NCBI RefSeq assembly: GCF_030643785.1
Contig: NZ_CP094378.1
Location: 1,116,001 to 1,180,000, forward strand
Direction of reading: 5' to 3'
From: Coxiella-like endosymbiont
GTDB lineage: Bacteria; Pseudomonadota; Gammaproteobacteria; Coxiellales; Coxiellaceae
Length of the DNA stretch: 64,000 bases
Under the pieces are notes generated by a model. That model was not told the DNA's origin. It worked only from the letters and a program-made list of their open reading frames with translations, and did no database searches. A program made the translations under genes and the position numbers. Position 1 is the stretch's first letter, and every line of letters starts with the position of its first letter. Positions 43,731 through 57,222 of the stretch are shown here, in pieces.

Positions 43731-46700
43731 TTATGATTCTTTGGTCGTATTTGCTGTTAAATCGAATAACTCCCGAATGGCTACGAAGAGTATAGCAAAG
43801 TCTTTTTTATCTGCATTACGCATTGCCGCTAAAATCGCTTGCCAACGTCGAATCATAGGCTCATGTCGAGTGAGCCATTCTTTAACCTTTCCTGGAATAC
43901 TGCGCGCTTTTGTATCCAATAAGACTCGTACCGTCAATTCTCGCTGAATCCAATCTAAATCACCTTTATAGCCAGCTCTCGCCAAAACTGACCAACGGTC
44001 ATCAACGGGATAGGCGTTAATCCTTTTACGAAACCAAAATAAATCTAATCGGTCCACCAACATAAAATAAATTTTTGCCACACGAAAGACTTCTTCATGG
44101 TAAGTGGTTGCCGCCTCCACAATGTTTAACGCGTGAAAAAGTGGAGCCGTGCCTGCTATACGCAATGCCAATTCTGCTGAAACATTTTGGCTTACTAGAG
44201 TGCTCTGCTGTTCATCCATTGCTACTTTATCAGCCCCTAACAATAGTTTAGGTAAACGAATATATATGGCTGTAACATGATCTCGGAAATGCGCAATAGT
44301 AGAGGCAATGTCAAGATCTTCTCGACGATGACGCAACAGCCAACGCGTCGCTCGACGAATGAGACGAATAGCGTCTACATTAATTTGATATTGGACGGCC
44401 GGATCAACTTTGTAATCTAATGCGTCGATTTCTTTTAACAAATCCTCCATTTTAAATATTTTCAAAGCCATCACGAAAGCACGGGTAATTAAAGAAACTG
44501 AAACGCCCATTTCATCTTGCATTTGATAGATAAAGGTAATACCCATCATTGAAACAAGTTGATTGCTAAGTTGTGTAGCAATAATTTCTTTAGCAAGATA
44601 GTGTTCCTTCATTTGATTAGCAAATCGGCGTCGCAATGGTTTTGGAAACGCATAGCTTACATATTGTGACAAATAGGGGTCTTTTGCTAATGCCGATTTT
44701 TTAATCTTCGATTTTAGAATATTTTTGCTGTAAGCAAAGAGAATACTTAATTCAGGTCTGGTCAATCCTATTCCTGCAGCTCGACGCTCAAGCAACTCAT
44801 TATCATCTGGAAGAAATTCCAACACTCGATTAATTTTCCCCTCTTGTTCCAGAGCATTAAGAAATTGGATATTCAAATTTAAATCCTGTACCGTCAAATA
44901 GGACGCCAAACTAATAGCTTTATTTTGAAAATAATTATCTTGCAAAACTAATTGAGCCACTTCATCTTTCATGCTGGCTAATAACTGGTTACGCTGCTTT
45001 TCGGTCATACCTCCTCTGGCCACGATCTGATTCAATAGAATTTTAATATTCACTTCGTGATCAGAACAGTCAACGCCTGCAGAATTATCAATGAAATCAG
45101 TATTAAGTTTTCCTCCCTTTAATTCAAATTCAATTCGACCCAATTGGGTAACCCCTAAATTTCCTCCCTCACATATAACTCGTGCGCGAACATTCTTAGC
45201 GTTTACACGTAAATTATCATTACTGCGATCGCCAACATCGCTATTTTTTTCATTGCTCGATTTAATATAAGTACCAATTCCTCCATTCCAAATCATGTCT
45301 ACTCGCGCCTTCAAAATAGCGCAAATTAATTCATTCGGTACCATTATTTCTTTTTCAAGATTTAAGACGATTCGTGCTTCTGGCGATAACCGAATCGCTT
45401 TAGCTGCTCGAGCGTAAACTCCTCCACCTTTGGATAATAAAGTTCGGTCATAATCATCCCAACTGGAACGGGGCAAATTAAACAATCGCAACCGTTCTTG
45501 ATAACTGGACTCCGGTTGAGGATCCGGATCTAAAAAATATGCCGATGATCGAAGGCTGCTACTAATTTAATATGTTTTGACAATAACATCCCATTTCCAA
45601 ATACATCGCCACTCATATCCCCGATACCAACTACCGTTATTTCCGATTCATCCAAATTAATTCCTAAATCTTGGAAATGACGTTTTGCAGCCACCCACGT
45701 GCCTCTTGCAGTAATTCCCATTTTTTTATGGTCATAACCGGTCGATCCTCCTGACGCAAAAGCATCCCCCATCCAATAACCCTTTTGAATTGCCACACTA
45801 TTCGCAATATCTGAAAATGTCGCTGTACCTTTATCAGCGGCAACCACGAGATAAGGATCGGGCCCATCGTAAAAGACTGTATTCGGGGGTAGAATGATTT
45901 CTCCATCTTTTAAGTTATCCGTCAAATCTAAGAGGCCACGGATAAAATTTCGATAGCAGAAAATTGCTTCTTGCATAATTTCCTCACGACTTCCCCCCAA
46001 GGGCAAACACTTTGGATAAAATCCTCCTTTTGCACCTGCGGGTACAATAATGGAATTTTTAACTTGCTGAGCTTTCATTAAACCAAGTATTTCGGTTCGA
46101 TAATCCTCTCTCCGATCCGACCAACGTATTCCTCCTCGAGCTACTTTGGCAGCACGCAAATGAACGCCTTCGAATCGAGGTGAATAAACAAATATTTCAT
46201 ACTTTGGAAGAGGTAATGGCATATCAGGAATTTTTGAAGAGTCCAATTTAAAAGAAAGATAAGGTTTTGAATTCCCTTCTTCGTCCAGTTGAAAATAATT
46301 CGTGCGCAAAGTGGCGTGAATTAAATCTAGATATCGTCTTAGAATTCGATCTTCATCGAGAACAGCTACAGCGTCTAATTCTTTTTGAATATTTTGTTCA
46401 ATATTTTCTAGCTGTTCTTTTGATTCAGATGTTCGCTTAGGATCAAAATAATTTTGGAATAATTCAATAAGAAGCTGTGCGACCTGAGGATTATCAACCA
46501 AAGCATCCGCTATATATCCTTCACTGAAGGTAAAAGCTACTTGTCGAAAATATTTCATATAAGCACGAAAAACTGAAATTTCTCGCCAAGTCAATTGAGC
46601 TTCTAAGACTAATCGATTCAAACTATCATTTTCAGCCACTCCAAACCAAATTTTTTGATAAGCTTCTTGAAAAATTGTCTTAACCGTTTCGATTTCGAAC

Positions 46701-48583
46701 TTTGGCTCTTTAGCATAAGTCATAAGAAAATCATTAATCCAAACTTTACGCCCATCCCGGAACGTTAATTCGTAAGGTTGTTCTCCTATTACCCGAAAAC
46801 CCATATTTTCCAACATGGGCAATGCATCTGATAAAGGTACAGTAAAATCGGGACGAAATAGTTTAAAGCGAATAACGTCCTTGGCTACTCCCCGTGGGCG
46901 GTAGGTACTCATTTCTAATTGATGGGTTTTCGATAATTTTTCAATATGAGCAACATCAAATACTGCTTGTTGGGCTTTAAATTCTTCTCGATAACTGAAG
47001 GGAAAAGCATGACGATATCGAGAAAAAATATCATTACCTCGTTCTTCACCAAAAAATTCCAGAACGTATTTATAAAATTCATCCTCCCAAGAAACACCAA
47101 TAGCCACCAATTTTTCTTCTAATTCCTTTACGTCATATTCAAGCAAACGCCGTGGATTAATACGGATTACAAAATGAATACGAGCTAATATTGATTCAGA
47201 AAAATAAGTAGTAAATGTAACATCCAGTCCCTGAAATGCTTTAACTAAAATATCCTGCATTCGCATCACTAAGTCGGTTGTAAAAGTATCGCGCGGCACG
47301 TAAACCAAACAGGAAACAAAACGACCATAAGCATCCTTCCGCAAAAATAAGCGAATACGACGACGTTCTTGTAAATGTAAAATTCCCATTGCCCATTCAA
47401 ATAATTCATCGGCTGTTGCATGAAATAAATTATCCCGCGGTAAAGTAGCTAATATATGTAACAAGTCCTTCCCACCATGGCTTTTAGTAGGCAATCGCGA
47501 GCGCCTCAAAACGGACTCTACCTTGAGCCGAATAATAGGTATTACTCTGGGATCCGATCGATAAACATCCGAAGTATAAAGACCAATAAAACGGCGCTCA
47601 CCAATTAATTCTCCTTTTTCATTAAAGCGTTTAACTCCAATATAATCTGTATAGGTAGGCCGATGGACTGTCGACATGGTATTTGTTTTCGACATAATCA
47701 ATATTTGATCGGTTGACAGCGCCATTTTACGTGCCGCTTTTGGCAAATCAGAATACTGCCGCAACATTTTACTGTGCGCGTGATCGCGCAGAACTCCTAA
47801 ACCCGAATCGGGAATTAACCGTAAAGCTCGCTCTTTTCCTTCTCCAACCATTTCATAATCACAAAAACCCAAGAAAATAAAATAATTATCTAGTAACCAA
47901 TTTAAAAATGCTTTGGTTTCGCTAATTTCTTCCGGATGTTGAATTATCTTCGTTGGGTCTAAGTCTTCAATAGCTTCTTGAACCCGCTGTTGCATCAACT
48001 CCAAATCTTCGACCGCCGCTCGCACATCCCTTAAAACTCGACGAATATTACGTTGAATATCCGCCAATACTTTAGGCTCCGTTTGCCGATCTATCTCCAT
48101 ATGAATCGGCGCTTCCATAACACTCTCTTGATGATGTTCCTCATGGTAAGCGAGTACGTCATCAATTTGATGCTTTTTGTTTCGGTAAACTCTAATGCCA
48201 CCCATATGGATCATTAAATGGGTAGTAAGTCCTAATCGATTGATTTCCATACGAATAGAATCAACTAAAAAAGGCATATCGTTGGTTATGACTTGTATAA
48301 TCGTATGGGTAGACTGCCAACCATCGCGCTCATAATTAGGATTAAATACATGAATTTTTGTTTCTTTAGACCTACGGTGAAACATTAACTCCCATTGAGA
48401 ATTAACCATCCCATATAAATTTGCGACGGAACGCTCTTGAATGTCTTCCATGGAAACGTTGACATAAAAAAGTCGGATGAATTTAATAAGTAGGTTGATT
48501 CCGTTTTTCGGTGTGTGCTCTTTAGGGTAACCCATTATTTTTTCAATTATTTCCTCGGTGGAGGACATATAATCATGTGCCAC
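43731..48583 (-). pseudogene. gdhB: NAD-specific glutamate dehydrogenase (large, GDH2 type), single frameshift
   Basis: Large NAD-dependent enzyme that deaminates glutamate to 2-oxoglutarate, feeding the TCA cycle; amino acids are main carbon sources for Coxiella. The two frames give 1017 and 586 residues, together about the 1600+ expected. The N-terminal regulatory part (TIIQVITNDMPFLVDSIRME) and the catalytic part (GIRWSDRREDYRTEILGLMK, VPAGAKGGFYPK, GSTGYDHKKMGITARG, GIGDMSGDVFGNGML) are intact. The first frame stops after AFDHRHIF; the text continues LDPDPQPESSYQERLRLFNL if one base is restored in the run of six A at 45532-45537. No other lesion was seen over 4.8 kb, which argues against real loss. 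Confidence 0.88.
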
Positions 48584-48839
48584 AGTTGGAACCTCTATAT
48601 TTTTCAGCAGAAAATAATGCTTGCTGGATTAAGAAAAATATGCTTGCATTTAAAGCATAATTAAACTATTATGCACTTAATTTAAAGTGAGTTATTAACC
48701 AGTCTTATTTTATTCTTATTTTATCATGTAAAATGAAAGAACGTAATCAGTTGATTACAGGTTTTTTATGTCTAAGTCACTGAGTAATAGATTAAAAGTG
48801 GCCTCTAATGACCATCAGAGATGCTTGCAGTATAAAGGT
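48584..48839. other. Upstream region between gdhB and the response regulator
   Basis: No gene. AT-rich, divergent between gdhB (minus) and the two-component remnant (plus), so promoters of both should lie here. An 11-bp duplication (ttattttattc/ttattttatca) is near 48703-48725. Confidence 0.5.
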
Positions 48840-49526
48840 GAAATATTCGGGTATATTGATTTTTGAAGATGATGAATTTCTTGGCGATGGTATCCGAACG
48901 GGAAGATATTACGGACATACAATCGACTTAGGTTAAAGATGGCGAAGCTGCCCGTGAAGTTCTTTCTTCCGCCCATGAAACTTTCGACATTATTGTTCTC
49001 GATCTCAGACTACCGAAAACGTTTCGGTTTAGACATTTTAAAAAGTATTCGTGAAAAAAATGTAACTACCCCGTGGTCAGTCTTAACAGCAGGAGATACT
49101 AAGGGTTAAATAAGGGAGCGGATGATTATCTCACACAACCGTTTGACCTCGATGAACTCTCTGTGCTTGGATGCGAGCCATGCAACGACGTTCTAAATCT
49201 CACGCTAAGCCAATTTACCAATTAATTAGTTATGCCGAAAATTACCTTGGATCTTGCTTCGAACGTGGGTCACTCTCAAGGGAAAGGAAGTTATGATCTC
49301 TCGACGAGAGTTTGCGCTTCTCCAAAAATTGCTTGAAAACGTTGGGTGCGTTATCTCACGCGAACAACTCAACCAAACATTATATGGTTGGGAGAAAATA
49401 TCGATAGCAATGCATTAGAAGTTCATATTCATAACTTACGTAAACGATTTAGGACCAAGCTTACAAGCTTATACGTATTGTGGTGTTCATGGTGTAGGTT
49501 ACATGATAGAAAAAAAGTCTGAATGA
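48840..49526 (+). pseudogene. OmpR-family response regulator (QseB/PmrA-like), broken
   Basis: The receiver domain starts ILIFEDDEFLGDGIRTG with the acidic pair, then VKDGEAAREVLSSAHETFDI and VLDLRLPK with the phospho-acceptor Asp, then ADDYLTQPFDLDEL with the conserved Lys position read as Gln. The DNA-binding part has ALEVHIHNLRKRF and ends GYMIEKKSE. At least six shifts. Its stop overlaps the histidine-kinase start by ATGA. In C. burnetii a QseBC/PmrAB-type pair is known; here the pair is dead. Confidence 0.8.
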
Positions 49527-50096
49527 CGCCATCGATCCGTACGTTTTTACTAATCAATTTATTGCTGAGTGTTACTCTTATCACACCACTAGCAATTATT
49601 GGTAACCTTTTTTAGCTCATAAAGACATTTAAATCCAATTAAACACCCAACTCATTCGCACCGCCGAACAGATAGAAGCCATCGCTAAAAATATTGATCT
49701 GGAACTAATTTACTCCGAATACTCCTCTAAAAATCATCCTCTAAAAATTAAAGGTAATAGTACGGCTATCAGCATTCTCATTCGTAACAATGCTATTTGA
49801 TACTCGCCAGAAAAAAGTAAAGTAACGATCAAGCTTGAAAAAAATGAACAAAAGATTACCCTCCTCGTGATTAATAATGGACTCGCCAGTATTCCCGAAG
49901 AATTGCGTGAGTAAGTATTTAAACAAGTTTTTCGTATGATTGGGAACCAAGCCACAGGAAGCCGGTTTTGGCTTGAGTATTTGTGCTTCAATTACCAAAT
50001 TACATAGTGCGGAAATCGCCCTTAAGACACCTAAAAGCGAAAAAGGATTAGACTTTCATGTCACTTTTCCCATTATTCACAATTTCTGTGTATAAC
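49523..50096 (+). pseudogene. Sensor histidine kinase (QseC/PmrB-like), deleted and broken
   Basis: Starts MTPSIRTFLLINLLLSVTLI then TPLAIIGNLF, the first membrane helix, and ends in the ATP-binding domain: NAIR-like remnant, VTIKLEKNEQKITLLV, and AGFGLSICASITKLHSAEIA (G2 box region) then a stop. The gene is about 570 bases, less than half the usual 1.3 kb, so the periplasmic, HAMP and dimerisation parts were deleted. A 14-bp near-duplication (cctctaaaaatcat) is near 49723-49749. Confidence 0.8.
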
Positions 50097-50317
50097 TTTG
50101 TGGGTATTTTGTCAGAATGGCTTTTAATCTATTGATATCACAACCTTCAAGACAGATTGAAAACAAAATAAGCAAAGAAAATTAATTTCATATTTTCAAT
50201 TACTTAACTTTTTTTAAACGATTTTGTGGCAAGCAATTCGAAAAAGTTTGACAGAGTTTTTATTATCCGTTAGACCTGTTAGCAACTTAATAATTTTGAA
50301 ATGAACTTCAACGGAAA
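50097..50317. other. Intergenic, upstream of the AddB-like gene
   Basis: No supported frame. It presumably contains the promoter for the 50318-57129 plus-strand genes. Confidence 0.5.
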
Positions 50318-52869
50318 TTGACCGCAATGCATTGTGAGTTATTGGCTACATTAGATAAGGACATTGTTGTTCTGACTGCTAATCGCCGTTTAAGCCGCTA
50401 CCTTCAAGAGCAATATTCTCACTATCAAATTAAGATGGGAAAAAAGGCCTGGTTAAGACCAACAATTTTACCCTTAAACACTTGGCTTTCTCATTGTTGG
50501 CAGCATTGTGAATCCACTCAAGGTTTTTTAATAAGCGATGTCCAAGAAGAAATCCTTTGGCAAAAAATTCTAGGACTTTCTCCTCAGACGGCTAACCTCG
50601 CCAAGAAAGCATGGCAATTAATAAAAGGTTGGAATTTATCTTTAAAGGAGCTTGAGCTAGAAGCCAATAGTGAAGTCCGGTGTTTTATTCAATGGGCCTA
50701 TCAATTCGAAACCGAACTCGAAAAACAAAAATTAGTTAATGCAGTAGAGTTACCCAAGCAGTTAGAAGCATTAATTCCACATCTAAATCTACCTCAACAG
50801 ATTATTCTTCTGGGTTTTGATGAATTCATACCGACGATACAACAATTTCTGAATGCGCTCGCAGAGAAAACTATTATTTCATGTTATTTAAGCCGTCCTC
50901 ATCAAAAAAACTGCATTCACCGCCTCAGCTTCAAAGAGCGCGAATCAGAAATTCAAACAATGGCACGATGGGCTTACACTGAATGGCAAAAAAATTCTTC
51001 AAAAAGAATTGGCTGTGTTATACCCGCCCTTACCGAACATCGTTCACAAATCTGTCGGCTTTTCCAAAATGTATTTGGATCGGATAAATATTTTAATATC
51101 TCTGTTGGTGAACCATTAGCTCATCTCCCTTTAGTTAAAACTGCACTTAAAATACTGTCATTAAATCCCTTTCATATCGAGGTCACAGAATTGGGTACAC
51201 TTTTTTGCTTACCCTACGTGAATAGCATGGGCGATAATTCCTATCTCGCCGCCATGCTAGATGTAAAATTACGAGAAACAAAGCAGTGGCAAACAAATTC
51301 AACATCTATTTTACATCATTTGGACGAGCTGCAAAAAAATTTTCCCGCTGCCACCCTTAAAATTCGTTACCAACAATGGTTATCTCTCGAGCGACCTCCC
51401 GGGACTCTTCTGCCAAGTGAGTGGATAGAGCATTTTAAAAAAGAACTTTCTGCCTTGGGATGGCCTGGACAGCGTTCGTTGGATAGTAAAGAGTACCAAC
51501 AATTAGAGCGTTGGAAGGAAATGTTGAAAGAGTTTGTTGGATTTGACTCTCTAATTCCGCCACAAACAAGAAAACAGGCTTTTCAGCTGTTATGGCAACT
51601 AGCCAGTAAAACTCTTTTTCAACCTCAATCCGCTCAAAATACTTCTATTCAAATCTTGGGATTATTAGAGGCCACAGGACTTGAATTCGATAGTCTTTGG
51701 ATAATGGGATTAGATAATAAGAATTGGCCATCACCACCAAAGCCTAATCCATTTTTACCCATCGGCTTACAACGACGCCACCAAATGCCCCACTCTTCTT
51801 TCAAACGTGAATCGGATTATGCTTTTCAACTTCAGAAGCGATTAATAAATAGCGCCTCAGAGGTTATTTTAAGCGCATCCTTACAAGATCAAGAAGTCCA
51901 ATTATCTCCCAGTCCTCTCATTCTTGATTTCCCACAAGTAACCATTGAAGAATTGCGCTTGCCTTTTTTCAAAACATTAAGCGAGCACCTATTTAAAAGC
52001 AAATACATGGAAAAAATCGAGGACAATCAAGCCCCCCTCTTCAAGAAGGAGAATTTATAAAAGGCGGAAGCAGAATATTACAAAGTCAATCCGCTTGTCC
52101 TTTTCAAGCTTTTGCTGAAATACGATTGCGAGCAAAACCCTTTAAACAACCTCAAATTGGTTTAAGTGACTCAAATCGAGGTAATTTTGTACATCGCGCC
52201 TTAGATGTTCTCTGGAAAAAAATTAAAAATTGGCAAAATTTGATTAATTATTCTGATACTGAATTAGAAACTCTAATAGATGAAACTATAAATAAATTAT
52301 CTTTTTCTTTTGGTTCGGATTCCATTTTCTTTCGCGTAGAGAGAAAAAGGATTAAACGTTTAATTAAACGATGGCTATTACTTGAAAAAAATCGCCCTCC
52401 TTTTAATGTAAGTCAACGCGAAACAGATCGATTTATAAAAATAGGACCACTTAATCTTCATATACGGATCGACCGAATTGATATAGTCAAAGGAGGAAAT
52501 TTTATAATCGATTATAAAACTAATGATAAAAATCAAGTTACCGATTGGTTAGGCAATCGCCTGAAGAACGTTCAACTTCCGTTATATTGTACGTTTGCCG
52601 TCCGTGATGTGGTGGGAATTGCTTATGCTGAAGTTGCCAGTAAAAAAATGAGCTTTAAAGGATGGCTAGTTTCTGAGGAACAACCTTTTGATAATATAGG
52701 TTCTGCACCTCTTCCATGGAAAAGTTTGCTCGACCATTGGAAAACCATTCTTCACCAATTAGCAATCGATTTTTCATTAGGAAAAGCTGAAGTCAACCCT
52801 TTCGACATTAAAACCACTTGCAAATTTTGCGGTTTGCATCCGTTATGTCGTGTCGGAGAAGAGGAATGA
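50318..52869 (+). pseudogene. AddB-like DNA repair protein with PD-(D/E)XK nuclease domain, single frameshift
   Basis: Proteins of about 850-900 residues with inactive-helicase and RecB-family nuclease parts, always beside an AddA-like helicase in many beta- and gammaproteobacteria. N-terminal part: VVLTANRRLSRYLQEQYS and ILPLNTWLSHCW; middle: LTGLEF-like ATGLEFDSLWIMGLDN. The first frame ends at 52060. One base in the run of six C at 52032-52037 restores QEGEFIKGGSRILQSQSACP then FQAFAEIRLRAKPF. The nuclease domain has FIIDYKTNDK (D-x-K) and a C-terminal cluster CKFCGLHPLCR; with the Cys in SACPF these could ligate an iron-sulfur cluster, as in AddB. Overlaps the next gene by 4 bases. Confidence 0.8.
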
Positions 52870-55800
52870 CTGATCAAGCAATTCGACAACAAGCACTGAA
52901 CCCGACTCAATCGTATATCGTACAAGCTCCTGCGGGATCAGGTAAAACAGAACTATTAATCCAACGGTTTTTAAAATTACTTAGCACAGGCTGTACGCCC
53001 GAAGAAATTGTTGCCATTACTTTCACACGAAAAGCTGCTATAGAAATGCGCGAACGAATTTTAAAATCCCTCAATGAAGCAAAAAATCAACCAAGACCAA
53101 AAGATGACTACAAAGCTCTCACTTGGAAGCTCGCAAAAAATGTTTTAGAAAGAAATAAACTTTTTCACTGGCAACTGGAAATCAACGCCAATCGTTTACG
53201 CATTTTAACCATCGATGCACTGGCTCATCAGATTTGTTTGCAGATGCCTATTTTGACAGGGTTCGGTGCTCTACCCGCAATAAGAGAAGGCGATGCAATA
53301 GAAGTATTCTATCGATCTGCCATAGAAAAATTATTAATGTCAGACGATTACACAAAGATTCTTGAACCACTTTTATTACATTTAGATAATAAAGCGGATT
53401 TATTGGAAAAATTATTAATAAAAATGCTGAGCCACCGTGAACAATGGATAGGACATATTATCGACTATTATTCGAATCCGTATTTACTTAAAAAGAAACT
53501 TGAAAAAGCATTGGAATTTATTGCATTAGATGAAATGCAAAAGGCATATGATTTAATAGATAATACTTTAGCTAATCAACTTATCCCTTTGATTCAATTT
53601 GCCAGTGTTAATATACAAAAAATAAAACCCGGTGATGCCATTAGTGCTTATGCCCCCTTACTGAACTACCCAAAATAAATATCCAAAATCTTTCAGCATG
53701 GAAAGGAATAGCTAATTTACTTCTAACCCAAAAGGGCAAGTGGCGAAAAAGAATCGATAAGTCCGTTGGATTTCCAGCCGATGCACGTTATAAACAACAG
53801 AAGTTACAAATACAGAATTTATTAAAACAATTCCAATCTAATAATCATTTGCGAATAGCACTACAAGAAATACAAAATTGCCCTCCTATTAATTACACTC
53901 AAAATCAATGGTGCATTCTTAACTCGCTTATTAGTTTTCTTCCTTTATTAGTAGCCCAACTTCAAGTAATTTTTAAAGATCATAACATTATTGATTTCAC
54001 AGAAGTCACCCTTGGAGCTCTACGTGCTTTAGGCAATATTGACCAGCCTTCTGATTATGCTTTACAGCTTGATGCGCAAATTCATCATCTGCTTATCGAT
54101 GAATTTCAAGATACTTCAATCGTCCAATTTCGTTTAATTGAAGCACTTATTGCCGGATGGCAGCCTAACGATGGACGAACGCTTTTTTTAGTCGGTGATC
54201 CAATGCAATCAATTTATCGTTTTCGTCAAGCCGAAGTGGGTTTATTTTTACAGGCAAAAGATAAAGGTATTGGTAACGTTCGCTTAACTCCGCTTATTTT
54301 ATGCAATAATTTTCGTTCACAAAAAACCTTAATTGAATGGTTTAATTTTGTTTTTAAACATCTTTTCCCCACAGAAGCTAATAGTTGGTTAGGCTCAATT
54401 CCTTACTCGCCGTCTCAGACAACTAATGAGAATTTTCCCAGGAAAGCAGAAGTTAATTTTCACTCACTCGCCTCAGCTGAAGAAGAAGCACATAAAATTA
54501 TAGAAATCATTCAAACTTATCGCGCTCAAAATAACAACACTACTATTGCTCTATTAGTTCGTTCCCGTTCACATTTACTAAAAATCATTCCAGCTCTTCG
54601 AAATGCTTCAATTCCTTTCAATGCTGTAGAAATCGAAGAATTAGGTTATCGAACTGAGATTATAGATTTATTATCTCTTACTCGAGCTCTTCATCATCTC
54701 GGTGATCGCATTGCATGGCTCGCTATTTTACGTGCTCCGTGGTGTGGATTGACTTTGCAAGATATCCATCGTCTATGCCTTCATAGTGGAGACAAACCTT
54801 TGTGGCTTACTTTGCAAAAAACAGAGACCCTGAAAGATTTAACTTTTGATGGAAAAAAACGTTTGGAACGAATTACTCCCATTTTATCTCATGCCTTGCA
54901 CAATCGCGATCGCTTGCCCTTAGCTATTTGGATTGAAACGATTTGGATCGCGTTGGGAGGTCCTGCTTGTTTAAATAATCCCGGCGAATTGGTAAGCGTT
55001 CGTGCTTATTTTAATTTATTAGAATCAATAGAGAATGAATTTACTATTGAACGTTTAATTAAAAATCTTCGCCAATTATACGCTCCCATTGATAATCCTA
55101 ATCCACAAGCAATTCAAATTATGACGATTCATAAAGCAAAAGGATTGGAATTTGATCACGTTATTGTGCCAAGTCTCGAGCGAACTCCAAAATCCGAAGA
55201 GGATTTTTTGCTGCAGTGGTTGGAGCGACCTCTCCCAACAGGCATTTCCGATCTTATTTTAGCTCCTCTAAAGGCCGAAACAGAAAAATCAGATCCTCTT
55301 TATGCCTACTTAAAGCAAATAGAAAAGAAAAAATCCGACAATGAAATTGTTCGATTATTTTATGTCGCTGCTACACGAGCAAAAATCGGATTACATCTTC
55401 TTCTTATTCTCAAAAGAGAAGAAGCTTCGTCAATTATTATTTCTCCTCCCAACGGGAGTTTTGCAAATTTGCTTTGGGATGTTTGTGAAGAAGAAATTAA
55501 AAAATCAATTTCTCTTTATAAAAATCTTTATAAAGAGACGAAACCTTTAGAATCAAAACAACGTAAATGCTTATATCGCTTATCAAGCGAATGGACTACT
55601 CCAATACCGTTTATAACTCCTTCTTATCCTTCAGCCGAAAAGCCCCTCTCCCCGAGCTCGAGCCCTCTCCAAGATCAATTTCAAAGGACAGTGGGTACTG
55701 TTATTCATCAACTTCTGGAAAAAATTTCAATTGAAGGAGTTGAATCCTGGGATGAAAAACGAATTATAAAAAGCAAATCATTTATTAAACGTCGACTCCT

Positions 55801-56218
55801 TCAGTTGAAAATTTCATTTTCTAAACTAAATTCCTCAATAACCTTAATTGAAAAAGCCATTCGCCTGACCTTATCCCACCCAAAGGGACGATGGATTTTG
55901 TCACCTCACTACCAACATCAAAGCGAATATTGCATTTCAATGATGGATAAAAATAAGGTTATCCATTATGTGGTGGATCGCACGTTTATTGATGATCAAG
56001 GTGTGAGATGGGTTATAGATTACAAATCTTCCACTCGTAGTGAGCCCAATCTATCTCTCTTCCTGCAGCAACAGCGCATTTTGTATGAATCCCAATTAAA
56101 TCGATACGCAAAAGCTTTCCAGCTTTTGGAAGATCGACCTATTAAATTAGGCCTCTATTTTCCTCTTTGTCAGGGCTGGTGTGAATGGGAGATCAATCTG
56201 TGCAGCAATATTCTTTAG
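52866..56218 (+). pseudogene. AddA/RecB-like UvrD-family helicase-nuclease, single frameshift
   Basis: Start at 52866 (MTDQAIRQQALNPTQSYIVQ) chosen because it overlaps the upstream stop as ATGA. Superfamily 1 helicase motifs: Walker A VQAPAGSGKTELLIQRFL, motif Ia AITFTRKAAIEMRERI, motif II LLIDEFQDTSIVQF, motif III LFLVGDPMQSIYRFRQ, motif IV NNFRS, motif V IMTIHKAKGLEFDHVIVP, motif VI RLFYVAATRAK. A C-terminal PD-(D/E)XK nuclease ends the protein (WVIDYKSSTR). The frame breaks only near 53650, where LLNYPK-stop should read TELPKINIQNLSAWKGI; the shift is at ccccctt. Joined length about 1117 residues. With the AddB-like partner it should resect double-strand breaks. Confidence 0.84.
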
Positions 56219-56229
56219 AGGAGTTCTCA

Positions 56230-57129
56230 GTGCCAACCGATATTTCCAACAAACTTGTGGTTGCAATTTCATCTCGAGCTTTATTTAATCTCGATGAAAG
56301 TAACGCAATTTATGAAAAATACGGCGTTGACAGCTACGCCAGTTATCAAATCGAACACGAAAACTATATTTTGGAACCCGGTCTTGCTTTTCCTCTGGTT
56401 AAAAAATTTTTAACCTTTAATCAAAATAATGACTTACTTGAGATAATTTTGCTTTCCCGCAATAGTGCGGATACGGGACTACGAATTTTTAATAGTATTC
56501 AACATTATAAAATAAATATTACTCGAGCAGCTTTTACAGGCGGTCGAAGTCCTTATAGATACATAGAAGCTTTTAAAGCTAATTTATTTCTATCTGCTAA
56601 TCCAGAAGATGTAAAACAGGCATTAAAATGCGGGTTATGCAGCAGACACCATTCTTCCTTCTGTCAAACCGCCGCCTAACACGAATCCTGAACTACGTAT
56701 TGCCTTTGACGGTGATGCTGTTTTATTTTCAGATGAAGCTGAACGTATCTATCAACAAGCAGGGCTTTCCGCATTTACGATTAATGAAAAAAAGGCAGCA
56801 AATAATCCGCTCCCTGGAGGTCCTTTCAAGGGCTTCCTTGAAGCACTTCAACGATTACAAAGCCAATTTCCTGCGGATCAATGTCCAATTCGCACTGCCT
56901 TAGTCACCGCACGACAAGCCCCCGCGCACGAACGCGTCATCAAAACTTTACTGGCTTGGAACATCCGCATTGATGAAGCTTTATTCCTTGGTGGGCTAGA
57001 AAAGAGTAATTTTTTATGCGGCTTTGGTGCTGATATTTTTTTGATGATCAAAAAGGACACTGCCAATCCGCCGCTGAACATGTTGCTACAGGCCACGTGC
57101 CCAATGGAATCACAAACGAAAATTTGTAA
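56230..57129 (+). pseudogene. Cytosolic 5'-nucleotidase (NT5C1-type), two small frameshifts
   Basis: Dephosphorylates nucleoside monophosphates. GTG at 56230 is chosen as start since gaggag precedes it and the family begins about here (KLVVAISSRALFNLDESN). Further family text: YEKYGVDSYASYQIEHEN, PGLAFPLVKKFL, VILLSRNSADTGLRI-like IILLSRNSADTGLRIFNSI, TRAAFTGGRSPYRYIEAFKA. A shift at ggg (56632-56634) is followed by LRIAFDGDAVLFSDEAERIY and ALVTARQAPAHERVIKTLLA then DEALFLGGLEKS. A second shift at seven T (57036-57042) restores DDQKGHCQSAAEHVATGHVP and the stop at 57127. Both are minimal lesions. Confidence 0.78.
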
Positions 57130-57222
57130 GAGTACTAGAACATTCAAGTAAAGTGGTTGAATGACGAAGATTTTGTTACACTGCTGCGAATTAAAATCCT
57201 TGCGAGAATTATATTTACTCCC

